Part shown: positions 63,252 through 64,000 of the stretch, piece by piece
Layout: each line of letters starts with the position of its first letter
Position numbering within the stretch: position 1 is the stretch's first letter
Source: Acanthosepion pharaonis
Taxonomy: Eukaryota > Mollusca > Cephalopoda > Sepiida > Sepiidae
Direction: 5' to 3'
NCBI GenBank assembly: GCA_903632075.3
Contig: CAHIKZ030002622.1
Span: 1,793,501-1,857,500 of the forward strand
Length of the DNA stretch: 64,000 nt
The notes under the pieces: model-generated
Seen by the model: only the letters and a program-made list of their open reading frames with translations
Databases searched by the model: none
What the model was told of the DNA's origin: nothing
Translations under genes and position numbers: made by a program

Positions 63252-63620
63252 CAGGGTGTCCACAAAGTTCGTGTGCACTTTAAAAAAATTATAACTTTAT
63301 GTGTATTTGCGATAGAAATAATTTGTGAAAAGAATTAGAAAGAAGTAAATCTATATTTGTTTTTTAAAGTTTTATTAAATTTTATTTAAGTTTCCTCATG
63401 TTCTCCATCATTAGCAATACAAAGGGTAATACGATTTTGCAGTTCACGGAAAACATTTGCCAACTGATTTACAGTAATGCCTGAAATCACATAAGTTATT
63501 TTAGCTATACTTAAAACTAAGTACATTAAACTTTATAACATTTTTTACAGATTATTTCTATCGCAAATACAAATAAAGTTATAAATTTTTTAAAGTGCAC
63601 ACGAACTTTGTGGACACATT
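63252..63620. mobile_element. mariner-type deletion derivative
   Basis: Inverted repeats of about 70 bp ('cagggtgtccacaaagttcg' outward; inner part 'atttgcgatagaaataat') sit at both ends, with TA at the left junction (63250-63251) and near the right one. The right terminus is slightly degraded ('tggacacatta'). Between the arms a transposase tail survives on the minus strand. Confidence 0.8.
63386..63484 (-). pseudogene. mariner transposase C-terminal tail
   Basis: About 32 in-frame codons end at a TAA: 'GITVNQLANVFRELQNR' then 'ITLCIANDGEHEE'. The '(F/W)REL..R...C..(A/T)(N)G.H.E' pattern matches the C-terminus of mariner/IS630-type transposases. The N-terminal DNA-binding and catalytic DDE/D parts were deleted, leaving only this end next to the terminal repeat. 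Confidence 0.65.
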
Positions 63621-64000
63621 ATATATCATTATATTAGCATAAATATTGCATTCCTCGTTCCAGTATATTCGAAAAAGAACAGCACGGACTCCTTGAAGTT
63701 CTTTAGTATTTTCTTCTTTGGTCTTCTAGGTTAGAAAAGCAATCAAAATCTCAGGTTTTATATCAGTGTTCATATATATTTAGATATAAATGGATTAGCT
63801 TTTTTTCTATAAAGTATCATTGTACTTTCCTGTTGAGCCCACAAATTTAAAACTAAAACAATTTCTCTGTCGTAATGTTATTAGTATTACTAAACAAACA
63901 GTTAAAACATATCATTATTCAATAGTATATACCATCATAATCACCGATGATTTCAAATAATGAAAAAGGTAAAATGTTCATGTAAACATATTTCTGTCTA
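63621..64000. other. No gene seen
   Basis: AT-rich to the window edge. Confidence 0.45.

Overview
The window looks like intergenic DNA from a coleoid cephalopod, most likely an octopus. I infer this from the mix of repeats: long (ATCT)n, (TA)n, (CA)n and (TTTC)n microsatellites, several tRNA-derived SINE families, several LINE lineages, Penelope-like elements, Helitrons, hAT and mariner remnants, and a Mag-like Ty3/gypsy element. The species cannot be proved from the sequence alone. I found no host protein-coding gene. Nearly all long open frames are microsatellites read as protein, antisense of transposons, or transposon remnants.

Layout. 1-6.4 kb: ATCT arrays, a piggyBac-like MITE, and SINE and LINE fragments. 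6.8-9.9 kb: a LINE fragment whose reverse-transcriptase segment became a tandem repeat, later split by a Helitron and by a complete miniature LTR element (8763-9655, 5-bp target duplication). 10.7-15.7 kb: tandem duplications, a retroposed tRNA-Asp/SINE chimera (11022-11228), a LINE, SINEs and a possible solo LTR. 16-21.4 kb: purine/pyrimidine tracts, large inverted repeats and a solo LTR (20089-20405). 21.7-25.4 kb: two Helitron families and a hAT MITE placed in or beside a complex tandem repeat. 26-32.4 kb: a Penelope-like remnant, then a second block of the same tandem repeat carrying a young, internally deleted Mag-like LTR retrotransposon (28293-31140). 32.4-39.6 kb: SINE and LINE fragments, ending in a composite 5S rRNA/tRNA-headed SINE (39211-39609). 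40-48.7 kb: a Helitron end, LINEs, a rearranged hAT pseudogene, and a Penelope-like pseudogene with a GIY-YIG domain. 50-58 kb: paired SINEs, a second hAT pseudogene, a solo LTR, microsatellite-bearing tandem units, a Helitron and two LINE ends. 58-64 kb: small MITEs, a hAT MITE with a perfect 8-bp duplication, a GC-rich island, a 46-bp satellite and a mariner deletion derivative.

No operon or pathway links these features. The coherent story is layered insertion: LINE- or satellite-type repeats were hit by Helitrons, LTR elements and hAT elements, and several target sites can be read exactly. The two most unusual observations are SINE-like retroposons that join different RNA-polymerase-III genes: 5S rRNA plus tRNA-like, and a near-intact tRNA-Asp plus a SINE. 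In each, one target-site duplication encloses the whole chimera.
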